From assembly GCF_029338355.1 (NCBI RefSeq), contig NZ_CP119802.1, forward strand, positions 1-64,000: a stretch of DNA of 64,000 nt, given 5' to 3'. Positions 43,843 to 53,025 of the stretch are shown one piece after another (the stretch's first letter is position 1; every line of letters begins with the position of its first letter). The notes below the pieces were generated by a model. That model had not been told where the DNA came from, did not search any database, and saw only the letters and a program-made list of their open reading frames with translations. The DNA is from Halosegnis marinus (lineage in GTDB: Archaea > Halobacteriota > Halobacteria > Halobacteriales > Haloarculaceae). The translations under genes were made by a program, and so were the position numbers.

Positions 43843-44216
43843 CAGCGGTTCACCTCGGTCGACACGTGCATTCCCGTGAACAGCCACTCGTCGTCCTCGC
43901 GCAGCAGCGACCCGGACCACCGCGTGTCGAACTCGTAGCGGATGCCCGCCTCGGTGTCGTTCCACCCCATGTACACGTCGTCGGCGAACCACGCCGCCGG
44001 CCCTTCGCTCCCGACGCGGAGGTCCCGGGACTCCACTTCCCACCCGGTCGTGGTCGCCGTCTGGTCGCGCAGGCCCGCCGCGACGGCCTCGTACCCCGAC
44101 AGCTCCTCGCCGACGCCGAACTTCACCGTCGTCTCGTCCTCGCGGAAGAACGGGTGAAGGGGGTCGCCGGCGCGCAACGCGTCGTAGTAGTCGCGTATCC
44201 TCGCGGCCGCGTTCAT
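43842..44216 (-). CDS. SnoaL/NTF2-like protein
   Basis: 124 residues. RIRDYYDALRAGDPLHPFFREDETTVKFGVGEELSGYEAVAAGL, then VYMGWNDTEAGIRYEFDTRWSGSLLREDDEWLFTGMHVS fits the cone-shaped NTF2-like fold (SnoaL_3 type). It could be a small-molecule-binding protein or enzyme; no ligand can be inferred. Adjacent to and probably co-transcribed with the small membrane gene. Confidence 0.75.
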   Translation of the reverse strand: MNAAARIRDYYDALRAGDPLHPFFREDETTVKFGVGEELSGYEAVAAGLRDQTATTTGWEVESRDLRVGSEGPAAWFADDVYMGWNDTEAGIRYEFDTRWSGSLLREDDEWLFTGMHVSTEVNR

Positions 44217-44317
44217 GCTCGTCGTGTGGGGAGCCGGCGACTTACCCCCACCGATGCGTCGGGCCGTCGGCGAGGCGAGAACGTACGTTTCATTAGCGCG
44301 TCCCCGGAACGTCGCGT

Positions 44318-45355
44318 ATGAACGCCGCCGAGCGGGCCGCGTTGGTGACGCGGTACACCGAGGAGGCCGTGACGGAGGAGGAGATAGCGGACATCCTCGC
44401 GGAGCGCGACGACCCGCACGCCTACATCGGCTACGCCCCGACCGGCGAGATGCACATCGGCCACTTCACGACGATGCGGAAGCTGGCCGACTTCCTCGCC
44501 GCCGACGTGGAGGTGACGGTGCTGGTCGCGGACCTCCACGCCCACCTCGACGACGAGAAGTCGCCGTTCGAACTGCTCGACGCCCGCTCCGACTACTACG
44601 AGGCGGCCATCCGCGGGATGATCGAGGCCGCGGGCGCCGACCCGTCCGACGTGAACTTCGTCCGCGGGACGGAGTACCAGCTCGAGGAGCCGTACACGCT
44701 CGACCTCTACCGGCTCATCGCGGACACGACCATCTCGCGCGCCCAGCGGGCCGGCTCCGAGGTCGTCCGGCAGTCGGACAACCCCAAGCTCGGCGGGCTC
44801 GTCTACACCCTGATGCAGAGCCTCGACGTGGCGGCGCTCGACGCCGACATCGCCTACGGCGGCATCGACCAGCGCGGCATCTACATGCTCGCCCGCGAGG
44901 CGCTCCCCGGACAGGGGTACGACAAACCGGCCTGTGTGTTCGCGCCGCTGCTGTCGGGGCTGACCGGCGGGAAGATGTCGGCCTCGGACGCCGGCTCGAA
45001 GGTGAACCTCACCGACTCGCCCGAGGCGGTCGAGGAGAAGATACAGGGCGCCTACTGCCCGCAGGGCGAGGTCGAGGACAACGGCGTCCTCGGGTACCTG
45101 AAGTACCTCGTCTTCCCCGTGTTCGACGAGCGCGGCGAGGAGCTCGTCGTCGAGCGGCCCGACGAGTACGGCGGCGACCTCGTCTACGGCGACTACGACG
45201 CGCTCGAAGCCGACTACGTCTCCGGGGAGCTCCACCCGGCGGACCTCAAGCCCGGCGCGGCCGCGGCCATCTCCGACGTCATCGACCCGGTTCGCGAGCG
45301 GCTGAACGCCGAGCCGGAACTGCTCGCCGCGGCCTACCCCGAGAAGTACGACTAG
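44318..45355 (+). CDS. tyrS: Tyrosyl-tRNA synthetase
   Basis: 345 residues, class I archaeal type. It has GEMHIGHFTTM (HIGH) at about residues 46-52, the tyrosine pocket IGYAPTG, QSLDVAALDADIAYGGIDQRGIYML and LTGGKMSASDAGSKVNL (KMSKS-type). There is no extra C-terminal RNA-binding domain, as usual in archaea. Its stop overlaps the stop region of the convergent kinase gene. Confidence 0.94.
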   Translation: MNAAERAALVTRYTEEAVTEEEIADILAERDDPHAYIGYAPTGEMHIGHFTTMRKLADFLAADVEVTVLVADLHAHLDDEKSPFELLDARSDYYEAAIRGMIEAAGADPSDVNFVRGTEYQLEEPYTLDLYRLIADTTISRAQRAGSEVVRQSDNPKLGGLVYTLMQSLDVAALDADIAYGGIDQRGIYMLAREALPGQGYDKPACVFAPLLSGLTGGKMSASDAGSKVNLTDSPEAVEEKIQGAYCPQGEVEDNGVLGYLKYLVFPVFDERGEELVVERPDEYGGDLVYGDYDALEADYVSGELHPADLKPGAAAAISDVIDPVRERLNAEPELLAAAYPEKYD

Positions 45356-47236
45356 TCCTCCTGTCGCGGCAGGCGCACGGTGAACGCGGCGCCGCCCATC
45401 CCGCTCTCGCCGATGTCGAGCGACCCGCCGTAGCTGTCGACGATCTCCCGACACAGGTAGAGCCCCAGCCCCGTCCCGTCGCTCGCCTCGCCCTGCTCGC
45501 CCTTCTCCAGCACGCGCGAGCGCATCCCCTCGGGGATGCCGGGACCGTTGTCGGCGACGACGACCTCGACCGCGTCCGGGCCGGGCTCCGCCGAGACGCG
45601 CACGACCGGCTCGGCCGCGTCGTTGTGGGTGACGGCGTTCGTCAGGAGGTTGTGGAACAGCTCCGAGACGAGGTCGTCGGCGAGCACCTTCACGGGCGGG
45701 AAGACGCCGCCCTCCACCTCGAACGTCGCCCCGGGGTGGCCGTCCCGTGCCGACTCGATGGCCGCCGTGAGCGCGTCGTCGAGCGCCACCGGTTCGAGTT
45801 CGTGCTCGCCCCCCTCGAGGACCGTCTTCATGAACGACCGCATCGTGTTGATGAGCTCCGTCATCGAGTCCACGCGGTCGATGACGGTATCGACCCGCTC
45901 CAGCACCGCCTCGTCGTCCGTCTCGGATTCGAGCAGCTGGCCCTGCATCCGGACGACGTTCATCCCGTTGAGCAGGTCGTGGCGGAGCACGCGGTTGAGG
46001 AACTCCATCTGCTCGCGCTCGTGGCGGATGGTCTCCTCGCGGTCGAGCCGCCGCAGCGTCTCGCGGAGGTGGGTGGCGAGCAGTTCGACCGCGTCCGTCC
46101 GGCTCTCGTCGAGCGCGCCCGGGCGCGCGCCGAGCTGGAGCACGCCGCGGCCGCCGACCGGCACCGTCACGACCGGGCCGGCGTCGGTGTCGGTGACCAT
46201 CGCGCCCCCGTCGGTCTCCACGAGCGGCCGGGACTCGCCGCCGGCCTCGTCCGCCGCCGCCGCGTCGAGCGGCCCGTCCGCGTTCCGGGTGCGTACGGTC
46301 TCCCCGTCCACGGACAGACACGCCCGGTCGTAGGGGACGACCCGCTCGGCCGCGCTCATCGTGAGGTCGTAGGCCGCGTCGGCGTCGGGCGCGTTCGCCA
46401 TCTCCGAGGCGACCGTGTGGAGGTGTTCGATGCGGCTACGCGCGACCCGCTCGCGGGCGAGTTCCTTCTGTTCGGTCACGTCCGTGAGGACGAGGAACAG
46501 CTCCGCGGCGTCCCCGTCGGCCTCGTAGGGGACGATCTGCGCGATGAACTCCCGACGCTCGCCGCGGTCGTCGAGTTCGACCTCGACCTCGAAGGGGTCG
46601 CCGTCGGCGACCGCCCGGACGAACGCCGCACGGGAGTCGGTGTCGGCGGCGTCGATGACCCGCGAGAGCACGGCGGGCGCGCGGTCGAAGTTGGCGTCGA
46701 ACGCGGCGTTGGTGGCGAGCGTCTCGACGCCGTCGGAGGCGAGCCGGAGCGTCGCCACGTCGTCGTCGGTGTTGTCGAACAGCGCGCTCGTGCGAGCCCG
46801 GGCGTGTTCGGTCTCGCGGCGCTGGCGGCGCCGGCGCACGTCGTAGAAGCCGACGGCGACGGCGACGAGACCGCCGATGAGTACCGCGTCCATGGCGATG
46901 ACGAGCGGCTTCAGGTCGCCCTGGACGAACCCCTGGATGCCGATGACCCACGCGAAGACGACGCCGAAGCCGAGCGAGACGGCGTAGGTCCACTTCGTCA
47001 CGGCGAGGGCGTCGCGGGCGGGCCACGGGCGGGTCGCGAGCCACACGCCCGTCACGACGAGCACCAGCGCGAGGCCGAGCGGAACGGCGTTCTCGACGGT
47101 CGTCGAGAGCAGCGACTTGTGCGGGGGACGGCCACGTCCTGCCACATGTCGAACAGGGGGACGAGAAGGAGGAGGGCCCCGAGCAGGAGACGGCCCCGCC
47201 CGCGACGGCACGTCGCCCCCGTTCCGAGAGAGTCAT
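45352..47236 (-). CDS. Membrane PAS/GAF sensor histidine kinase (two frameshifts)
   Basis: About 628 residues after repair. Helices in the first ~130 residues: the first repaired stretch LLLGALLLLVPLF, then VPLGLALVLVVTGVWLA, VVFAWVIGIQG and AVLIGGLVAVAVG. A PAS domain follows (about 150-270), a GAF-like domain (about 280-420), the H-box FLNRVLRHDLLNGMN and the ATPase LFHNLLTNAVTHND, DNGPGIP, GTGLGLYLCREI. ATG 47236 (MTLSERGRR) fits only if one G is restored at about 47188 (GGGCGGGGCCG, minus strand) and one C at about 47134 (GTCCCCCGCAC, minus strand). No adjacent response regulator. Confidence 0.8.
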
Positions 47237-47435
47237 GTCCGGCGTACTCCCGAACCGCGGAAAAAAGGGGAGGGGGCCCGAAACCCTGAACGCCCGTTCG
47301 TGAGACGAAGCGGCACGATTACGTCGGTGTCACCCGGTGACGGCGGAGTCCGCGAACGGCTATAAGGAAGCCTCGTGTACGGAGTGTCGTGATGCAATCG
47401 ACTTACCGAAGCGAAGCGAGTTGCCAGGTGATAGC

Positions 47436-47876
47436 ATGATTCCGCTCCAGACCGACGTGTTCGCGGCGACCGGCGCGGCGGAGATATTCCTCCTCGCGCG
47501 TATCGTGTTCGGCGTGACGCTGGCGTTCATGGGACTGAACCACTTCCTGAACCTCGAGGAGATGACCGGCTACGCCCAGTTCAAGGGCCTCCCCGCGCCG
47601 GGCTTCAGCGTCGTCGCCTCCGGCGCGACGCTCGTTCTCGGCGGCCTCGGCCTCGTCGTCGGGGCCTTCCCCGTCCTCGCCGCGGGCGCGCTGGCGACGT
47701 TCCTGCTCGTCTCGGCCGTCACGATGCACGACTTCTGGTCGATAGACGACCCGGAGGAGAAGCAGAACGAGATGATCTCGTTCCAGAAGAACGTGTACGG
47801 CGCGGGCGCGGCGCTCGCCTTCCTCGTCGTCGGCGGCGTCGAGTGGACGTACGCGGTCGGCATCGGCCTGTTCTGA
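47436..47876 (+). CDS. DoxX family membrane protein
   Basis: 146 residues with four hydrophobic helices (about 15-38, 55-80, 82-102, 122-142). The DoxX pattern is LARIVFGVTLAFMGLNHFLNLEEMTGYAQFKGLPAPGF, followed by GGLGLVVGAFP. Related proteins are subunits of quinone or thiosulfate oxidoreductases, or have undefined membrane roles. The ATG at 47436 is preceded by AGGTGAT, a plausible ribosome binding site. An upstream in-frame ATG at 47337 adds a polar, unlikely leader. Confidence 0.8.
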   Translation: MIPLQTDVFAATGAAEIFLLARIVFGVTLAFMGLNHFLNLEEMTGYAQFKGLPAPGFSVVASGATLVLGGLGLVVGAFPVLAAGALATFLLVSAVTMHDFWSIDDPEEKQNEMISFQKNVYGAGAALAFLVVGGVEWTYAVGIGLF

Positions 47877-47938
47877 ACGGTTGAAGTAGCCCCCCTTCCT
47901 CCCTCCCGTATGCACCGCCGCACCGCGGAGGGGGTCGT

Positions 47939-48514
47939 GTGGAGATAGACGCGCGCGAGAAGCCGTCGCTGTACCGCCTGCTGGCCGGCGCGGTCGTGCC
48001 CCGACCCATCGGCTGGATATCGACGCGCGGCCCCGAGCGCGACAACCTCGCGCCGTACTCGTTTTTCAACGTGGCGACGCCGTCGCCGCCGACGCTCGCG
48101 TTCTCCGCGGGGGACACCCGCGACGGGCTGAAGGACACCGCGCGCAACGCCGTCGAGTCGGGCGCGTTCGCCCACAACGTCGTCACCGCGGACCTCGCCG
48201 AGGCGATGAACGCCACCGCGACCGGCGACGAGGTGGACGAGTTCGAGCGCGCCGGCCTCGCGAAGGCCGAGTGCGAGACGGTGGACGCGCCGTACGTCGC
48301 CGACGCGAAGGTCGTCTTCGAGTGCGAGACGGTCGAGACAGTGGATTTCGGCGTCTCGACGCTCGTTCTCGGGCGCGTACGGTACGTCCACATCGACGAC
48401 GCGGTAACCACGGACGGGAAGCTCGACACGACGAAACTCGACGTCGTCGGGCGGATGACCGGGTCGGAGTACACCCGGACGCGCGACCGCTTCGCGATGG
48501 AGCGTCCGGAGTAA
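47939..48514 (+). CDS. Flavin reductase-like (FMN-binding) protein
   Basis: 191 residues from GTG 47939. LYRLLAGAVVPRPIGWISTRGPERDNLAPYSFFNVATPSPPTLAFSAG is the FMN-binding split-barrel signature. AHNVVTADLAEAMNATAT and DVVGRMTGSEYTRTRDRF are also typical of this flavin-reductase group. It probably reduces or oxidises a small substrate using bound FMN. The N-terminus is abrupt, and a start a few codons upstream in another frame would need an indel. Confidence 0.83.
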   Translation: MEIDAREKPSLYRLLAGAVVPRPIGWISTRGPERDNLAPYSFFNVATPSPPTLAFSAGDTRDGLKDTARNAVESGAFAHNVVTADLAEAMNATATGDEVDEFERAGLAKAECETVDAPYVADAKVVFECETVETVDFGVSTLVLGRVRYVHIDDAVTTDGKLDTTKLDVVGRMTGSEYTRTRDRFAMERPE

Positions 48515-48588
48515 AAAGCGGCGAGTTAGCACGTAACACGCACGTATCCGTCCGATACACCCAAGAGCCGACTCCGCCAAGCGCGCGT

Positions 48589-48807
48589 ATGAGCCACGTC
48601 TGTCCGGAGTGCAACCGAACGTTCGGAACCGAACTCGCGCTGGCGCTCCACCGCGACACGTGCGGCCGCGACGAGATGCAGTGTACGGAGTGCGGCGCGC
48701 GGTTCGCGGAGGCGCGGGCGACGCGCGACGGCTGGCACTACGAGTGTCCGACGGAGGGGTGTGACGGCGCGGGCGTCGGCGAACAGCTGTACGCGCTCAA
48801 TCGGTAG
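48589..48807 (+). CDS. Small double zinc-finger protein
   Basis: 72 residues. The first half is C2H2-like (CPECNRTFGTELALALHRDTC). The second is a Cys-rich ribbon (MQCTECGARFAEARATRDGWHYECPTEGCDGAG). This is probably a nucleic-acid- or protein-binding microprotein, a class abundant in haloarchaea. It overlaps the end of the convergent SRPBCC gene by 11 bases. Confidence 0.75.
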   Translation: MSHVCPECNRTFGTELALALHRDTCGRDEMQCTECGARFAEARATRDGWHYECPTEGCDGAGVGEQLYALNR

Positions 48808-49201
48808 CCTCGGCCAGTTCGCGGAGGCGCCGGAGGCCGCGCTCGCAGACGGGCGCGTACGCGGCCCCGGGCAGCGGTATCTCGATGACCGCCGTACAGC
48901 CGCCGGCGCGCGCCTCGACGCGGTGGCCAGTCGCGGGGAGCTTCGCGACGTTCCACGTCCAGCGGTAGTCCGCGCAGGTGCGCACGGCGAAGGGGAGCCA
49001 CAGCCCCGCGACGGTGCGCACGCGACCCTCCGTCCCGGCGGCGACGTAGCGGTCGGGGGACTCCACCTCGCGCACGGACGGGCCCCACTCGGCCCACGTC
49101 TCCGTGTCGCGGAACAGCTCCCACACGCGGTCGCGGGGGGCGGCGACCGGCTCGTGGACCTCGACGCGGCGGCCGTCCGGGGTACTCGCGAGGCGGGGCA
49201 T
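48797..49201 (-). CDS. SRPBCC (START-like) family protein
   Basis: 134 residues. VEVHEPVAAPRDRVWELFRDTETWAEWGPSVREVESPDRYVAAGTEGRVRTVAGLWLPFAV matches the polyketide-cyclase/START-like hydrophobic-pocket fold. It binds a lipid or other hydrophobic ligand, identity unknown. Confidence 0.8.
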   Translation of the reverse strand: MPRLASTPDGRRVEVHEPVAAPRDRVWELFRDTETWAEWGPSVREVESPDRYVAAGTEGRVRTVAGLWLPFAVRTCADYRWTWNVAKLPATGHRVEARAGGCTAVIEIPLPGAAYAPVCERGLRRLRELAEATD

Positions 49202-49287
49202 TCGACCGTCGTTCGGCGGGCACCGGCATAAGTCCCCGAGGCCGGGGGGCGGCGTAGCTTTTTGTCCCGACGCGGCGACGCCGCGGT

Positions 49288-50265
49288 ATGGAGTACACCA
49301 CGCTCGGGAACACGGGCATCGAGGTGTCGCGCATCTGTCTGGGCTGTATGAGCTTCGGCGACCCGGACTGGCGCGCGTGGGTGAAGGGCGAGGAGTTCGG
49401 CACCGAACTCGTCGAGCGCGCCATCGACCTCGGTATCAACTTCTTCGACACGGCGAACATGTACTCGCGCGGCGAGAGCGAGCGCGTGCTCGGAAAGGCG
49501 CTGGAGGGGTACGACCGCGACGCGCAGGTCGTCGCGACGAAGGTGTTCTTCCAGATGCGCGACGACGACCCGAACTCCGGGGGGCTGTCGCGCAAGACCA
49601 TCGAGCAGGAACTCGACGCCTCGCTCGACCGCCTCGGGACCGACACCATCGACCTCTACCAGACCCACCGCTGGGACTACGACACGCCCGTCGAGACGAC
49701 GATGAGCGCGCTCACCGACGCCGTGCGCCGCGGCAAGGTGCGCCACCTCGGCGCGTCCTCGATGTGGGCCTACCAGCTCGCGACGGCCCAGCACACGGCC
49801 GACCGACAGGGGTTGGAGCGGTTCGCGACGATGCAGAACCACTACAACCTCGCCTACCGCGAGGAGGAGCGCGAGACGCTCCCCTTCTGCGAGCAGGAGG
49901 GGATGGGGGTCATTCCGTGGTCGCCGCTCGCGCGCGGCTACCTCACCCGCCCCCACGAGGAGTACATGTCCACGAAGCGCGCCGAGACGGACGACTACGC
50001 GCAGGAGCACCCCTACGCGGACCGCGGCGGCAGGGAGATAAACGCCCGCGTCGAGGAACTCGCGGCCGAGTACGACGCCGAGATGGCCCAGATAGCACTC
50101 GCGTGGGTGCTCGCGAAGGACGTCGTCACCGCGCCCATCGTCGGGGCCTCCTCGATAGAACACCTCGAATCGGCGGTCGAGGCGCTGGAGATCGACCTCT
50201 CGGACTCCGACGTCGCGTACCTGGAGGAACCGTACGAGGCGGTCGGGGTCTCCGGACACGCCTGA
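49288..50265 (+). CDS. Aldo/keto reductase
   Basis: 325 residues. It begins MEYTTLGNTGIEVSRICLGCMSFG. The catalytic tetrad is visible: Asp in NFFDTANMYSRGESE (with Tyr), Lys in VVATKVFF, and His in YQTHRWDYDTP. C-terminal NADPH-site motifs are WSPLARGYLTRP and PIVGASSIEHLESA. It reduces or oxidises carbonyl/alcohol groups with NADP(H); substrate unknown. Confidence 0.92.
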   Translation: MEYTTLGNTGIEVSRICLGCMSFGDPDWRAWVKGEEFGTELVERAIDLGINFFDTANMYSRGESERVLGKALEGYDRDAQVVATKVFFQMRDDDPNSGGLSRKTIEQELDASLDRLGTDTIDLYQTHRWDYDTPVETTMSALTDAVRRGKVRHLGASSMWAYQLATAQHTADRQGLERFATMQNHYNLAYREEERETLPFCEQEGMGVIPWSPLARGYLTRPHEEYMSTKRAETDDYAQEHPYADRGGREINARVEELAAEYDAEMAQIALAWVLAKDVVTAPIVGASSIEHLESAVEALEIDLSDSDVAYLEEPYEAVGVSGHA

Positions 50266-50310
50266 GGGCGTGCGGAACGCTTAGGTGTCGGTCCGCCGAC
50301 GGGCTACGCG

Positions 50311-50733
50311 ATGACCGAGCGCGAGGTCGAGTTCGACCCGATACTGGACGACGGCGTCGTCGAGACGGTGAGGGGCGCCGCCGACGGCCCCCTGTTCGCG
50401 CTCGTCGAGTTCACCCCCACGGAGTTCCGCATCGCCTACGTCTCCTCCGCCACCCGCGCGCTGTACGGCGTCGAGGGGGACGACGACGAGGCGATGTACG
50501 ACTACTTCGCCACCGTCCACGAGTACGTCAACCTCGACCTCGCGGAGATCGACCTGTTCACGGAGAGCCTCTTCCCGATGGCCGACGACGTGCGCTACAT
50601 CACTACGGCGCTCGACATGGGAAAGATGGTCCGCGTCTACCTCACCGACGACCGCGGGGTGTTCGTCGCGATGCCGAGCGACGCGCCCGTCGAGTCCGTC
50701 GTGACCGCGCTGCGCGACGCGACCGAAGCGTAG
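50311..50733 (+). CDS. Conserved haloarchaeal hypothetical protein
   Basis: 140 residues. DGPLFALVEFTPTEFRIAYVSSATRALYG, then HEYVNLDLAEIDLFTESLFPMADDVRYITTALDMGKMVRVYL. The mixed alpha/beta, acidic composition suggests a compact cytoplasmic sensor-like fold. I recognise it only as a haloarchaeal conserved family. A TATA-like GCTTAG lies about 30 bases before the ATG. Confidence 0.65.
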   Translation: MTEREVEFDPILDDGVVETVRGAADGPLFALVEFTPTEFRIAYVSSATRALYGVEGDDDEAMYDYFATVHEYVNLDLAEIDLFTESLFPMADDVRYITTALDMGKMVRVYLTDDRGVFVAMPSDAPVESVVTALRDATEA

Positions 50734-50738
50734 CCGAG

Positions 50739-51626
50739 TTATCGTCGCCGGGTCCGCGCGACGGCGACCCCCACGACCGCGAGCGGCACGCCGAACGCGA
50801 GCAGGTACGGGAGCGCGTACGCGACGGTGACGCCGAGCGTCTTCACGGCCGTCACGACGCCGTCTATCGAGGCGGCGAACGCCTGCCCGAGGCCGGTGTC
50901 GGCGTAGCCGGGCTCGGGCGTCGGCGTCGGCTCATCGGGCCGCTCCTCGCCGAGGGCGACCGTGAGGGTGGAGTAGGCGACCCGGTTCTCCAGCGAGCGC
51001 TGTCGGGCCGTCAACCGCTCCATCTCCGTCTGGACCTCGCTCAGTTCCTCGGAGACGCGCAGGACGGTGTCGGTGTCGTTGGCGTCCTCGTAGAGGTCGC
51101 GCAGGCGGTCGCGCTCGGCGCGGAGCGTTTCGAGGCGCGCCTCGATATCGACCAACCGGTCGGTCACGTCGGTCGTGTCCGAGGTGGCCTCGCGCACCTC
51201 GCCGTAGGTCTGAAGCGCGTCGAACGTCGCCCCGAACGACTCGGCGGGGACCCGTATCGTGACGGAGCCGGTCGTCCACGTCGTGTTCCCCGCGCCGTTG
51301 ACCGAGCGGGTGGAGGCCGCGACGTAGCCCCCGCGGTCCCGGGCGAGTTCGGTCACGCGGGCGCTGGCGTTCGCGTACGAGTCCACGGTCAGCGAGACGG
51401 TGCCGGTGCGTATCACCGCGCGGTCGGCGCGCGCGGCGTCGCCGGCCGTCGACTCGGTGTCGGCGGCGGCGGTGGCCGTCCCGGCCGGCGCGTCGGCCGC
51501 CTCGGCGCCGCCGTCGCCGCCGGACTGTGCGAACGAGCCGTCGTCGTTCGGGCCGGACGACCCGCCGGAACAGCCGGCGAGCGCGAGCAGGAGGACGAGC
51601 GCGAGGACCGCGGCGGTTCGGCGCAT
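50739..51626 (-). CDS. DUF4349 lipoprotein
   Basis: 295 residues. Lipoprotein signal ALVLLLALAGCSGG (Cys in LAGC), a Gly/Ala/Asp-rich linker, then RTGTVSLTVDSYANASARVTELARDRGGYVAASTRS, a coiled coil (DIEARLETLRAERDRLRDL ... EVQTEMERLTARQRSLENRV), and a C-terminal transmembrane helix followed by RTRRR. This matches DUF4349 proteins, which are surface-exposed and of unknown function. Start at 51626 because the signal begins there. Confidence 0.83.
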   Translation of the reverse strand: MRRTAAVLALVLLLALAGCSGGSSGPNDDGSFAQSGGDGGAEAADAPAGTATAAADTESTAGDAARADRAVIRTGTVSLTVDSYANASARVTELARDRGGYVAASTRSVNGAGNTTWTTGSVTIRVPAESFGATFDALQTYGEVREATSDTTDVTDRLVDIEARLETLRAERDRLRDLYEDANDTDTVLRVSEELSEVQTEMERLTARQRSLENRVAYSTLTVALGEERPDEPTPTPEPGYADTGLGQAFAASIDGVVTAVKTLGVTVAYALPYLLAFGVPLAVVGVAVARTRRR

Positions 51627-51731
51627 AGCGGGGGGTCGGCCCGCCCCGATAAACGGGTGTGGTACTCTCAAACACGCGTTTGACCCACCGCGAGCGTCAG
51701 GCCCAAACCGCCCGCGGCCCTATGTTCGGTC

Positions 51732-52439
51732 ATGACCGACACCGCCCGGACGATGGCCGAACCGGCGGTCCTGTCGATGGTGTGGCGCGACGCGCTGTTC
51801 GCCCACTGGCCCGTCGAGCCGTCGCTCGTGGCCGAGCGCCTCCCCGACCGGCTCTCCGTGGACACCCACGACGGCGAGGCGTACCTGGGGGTCGTCCCGT
51901 TCGTGATGGAGGACATCAGCCCGCGGGGCGTCCCGTTCGGGCTCTCGTTCGGGGAGATAAACCTCCGGACCTACGTCCGCGGCCCGGACGGCACGCCGGG
52001 CATCTACTTCTTCAACCTCGACGCGGACGACCGACTGGGGGTGTTCGTCGCCTGGTCGCTGTTCGAACTCCCCTACTACCGCGCCGAGATAACGGTGGAG
52101 CGGGGCGACCGCGAGGTGCGGTTCCGGTCGCGCCGCGTCGGGGACGCGGAGCCGGCGGCGTTCGACGCCACCTACAGCCCCGTCGGCGAGCGGTTCGAGG
52201 CCGAGCCGGGGTCGCTCCCGCACTTCCTCACGGAGCGGTACCGCTTCTACACGGAGGGGCGCGACCGGCTCTACTACGGCGACATCGACCACGAGCCGTG
52301 GGCGCTCTCCGAGGCGCGCGCCGAGATACGCGAGAACGACCTGTTCCGGGTGAACGGCTTCGCGGAGCCGGACGGCGACCCCCTGCTCCACTACGCGCCG
52401 CGGCTGGACGTGACCGCCGGCCGCGTCCACCGGGTGTGA
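51732..52439 (+). CDS. DUF2071 (YqjF-like) protein
   Basis: 235 residues. VWRDALFAHWPVEPSLVAERLPDRLSVDTHDGEAYLGVVPFVMEDISPRGVPF and EINLRTYVRGPDGTPGIYFFNLDADD are clear DUF2071 features (acetoacetate-decarboxylase-like fold). No catalytic assignment is established. Likely cytoplasmic. Confidence 0.85.
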   Translation: MTDTARTMAEPAVLSMVWRDALFAHWPVEPSLVAERLPDRLSVDTHDGEAYLGVVPFVMEDISPRGVPFGLSFGEINLRTYVRGPDGTPGIYFFNLDADDRLGVFVAWSLFELPYYRAEITVERGDREVRFRSRRVGDAEPAAFDATYSPVGERFEAEPGSLPHFLTERYRFYTEGRDRLYYGDIDHEPWALSEARAEIRENDLFRVNGFAEPDGDPLLHYAPRLDVTAGRVHRV

Positions 52440-52467
52440 TTTGTACCTCCGGCGAGTGGGGCCGCCA

Positions 52468-53025
52468 ATGAGCGACGACGCGGTCGAACCCGCGATACGG
52501 CGGGTCGGAGCGGACGACGGCGCGGGCGACGACACGCCGCCCGTCGCCGACCTGACCGGACCGGAGCGGAAACTGCATCCCGACGTGCGGTACGTGTGGG
52601 CGCTCGGCGCGCTCGTCTCGGCGCTCGTGGTCGGCGTAGTCGCGGCCGTCGCGGGCTTCCTCCTGCTCGACAACCCCGTCGTCCCGGGTGTCGGCGTGTT
52701 CGCCCTGTTCCTCGTCGTCGGGCTCGTCCTCGTCGTGTTCCGCTACCGGGTGTGGCGCTACGAGGTGCGCGAGGACTCGCTGTTCCTCGAACGCGGCGTG
52801 TTCACCCGCGTCCGGACCGTGGTTCCGTACGTCCGCATCCAGCACGTCGACGTGTCGCGCGGCCCGCTGGAACGCGGCCTCGGGCTCGCGTCGGTCGTCG
52901 TTTACACCGCCGGGTCGCGCGGCGCCGACGTGACGATACCGGGAGTGGCGCTCGACCGCGCCGACGACCTGCAGGCCCGGCTGAAGCAGCTCGCCATCGT
53001 CGCGGAGGGCGAGGACGCGGTATGA
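52468..53025 (+). CDS. Bacterial-PH-domain membrane protein (YdbS-like)
   Basis: 185 residues. An acidic leader precedes two membrane helices (about 43-65 and 68-88). A bPH domain follows: RYEVREDSLFLERGVFTRVRTVVPYVRIQHVDVSRGPLERGLGLASVVVYTAG. Start at 52468 (MSDDAVEP) rather than 52441. The stop overlaps the next gene's ATG (ATGA). With the next gene it mirrors the bacterial ydbS-ydbT pair. Confidence 0.85.
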   Translation: MSDDAVEPAIRRVGADDGAGDDTPPVADLTGPERKLHPDVRYVWALGALVSALVVGVVAAVAGFLLLDNPVVPGVGVFALFLVVGLVLVVFRYRVWRYEVREDSLFLERGVFTRVRTVVPYVRIQHVDVSRGPLERGLGLASVVVYTAGSRGADVTIPGVALDRADDLQARLKQLAIVAEGEDAV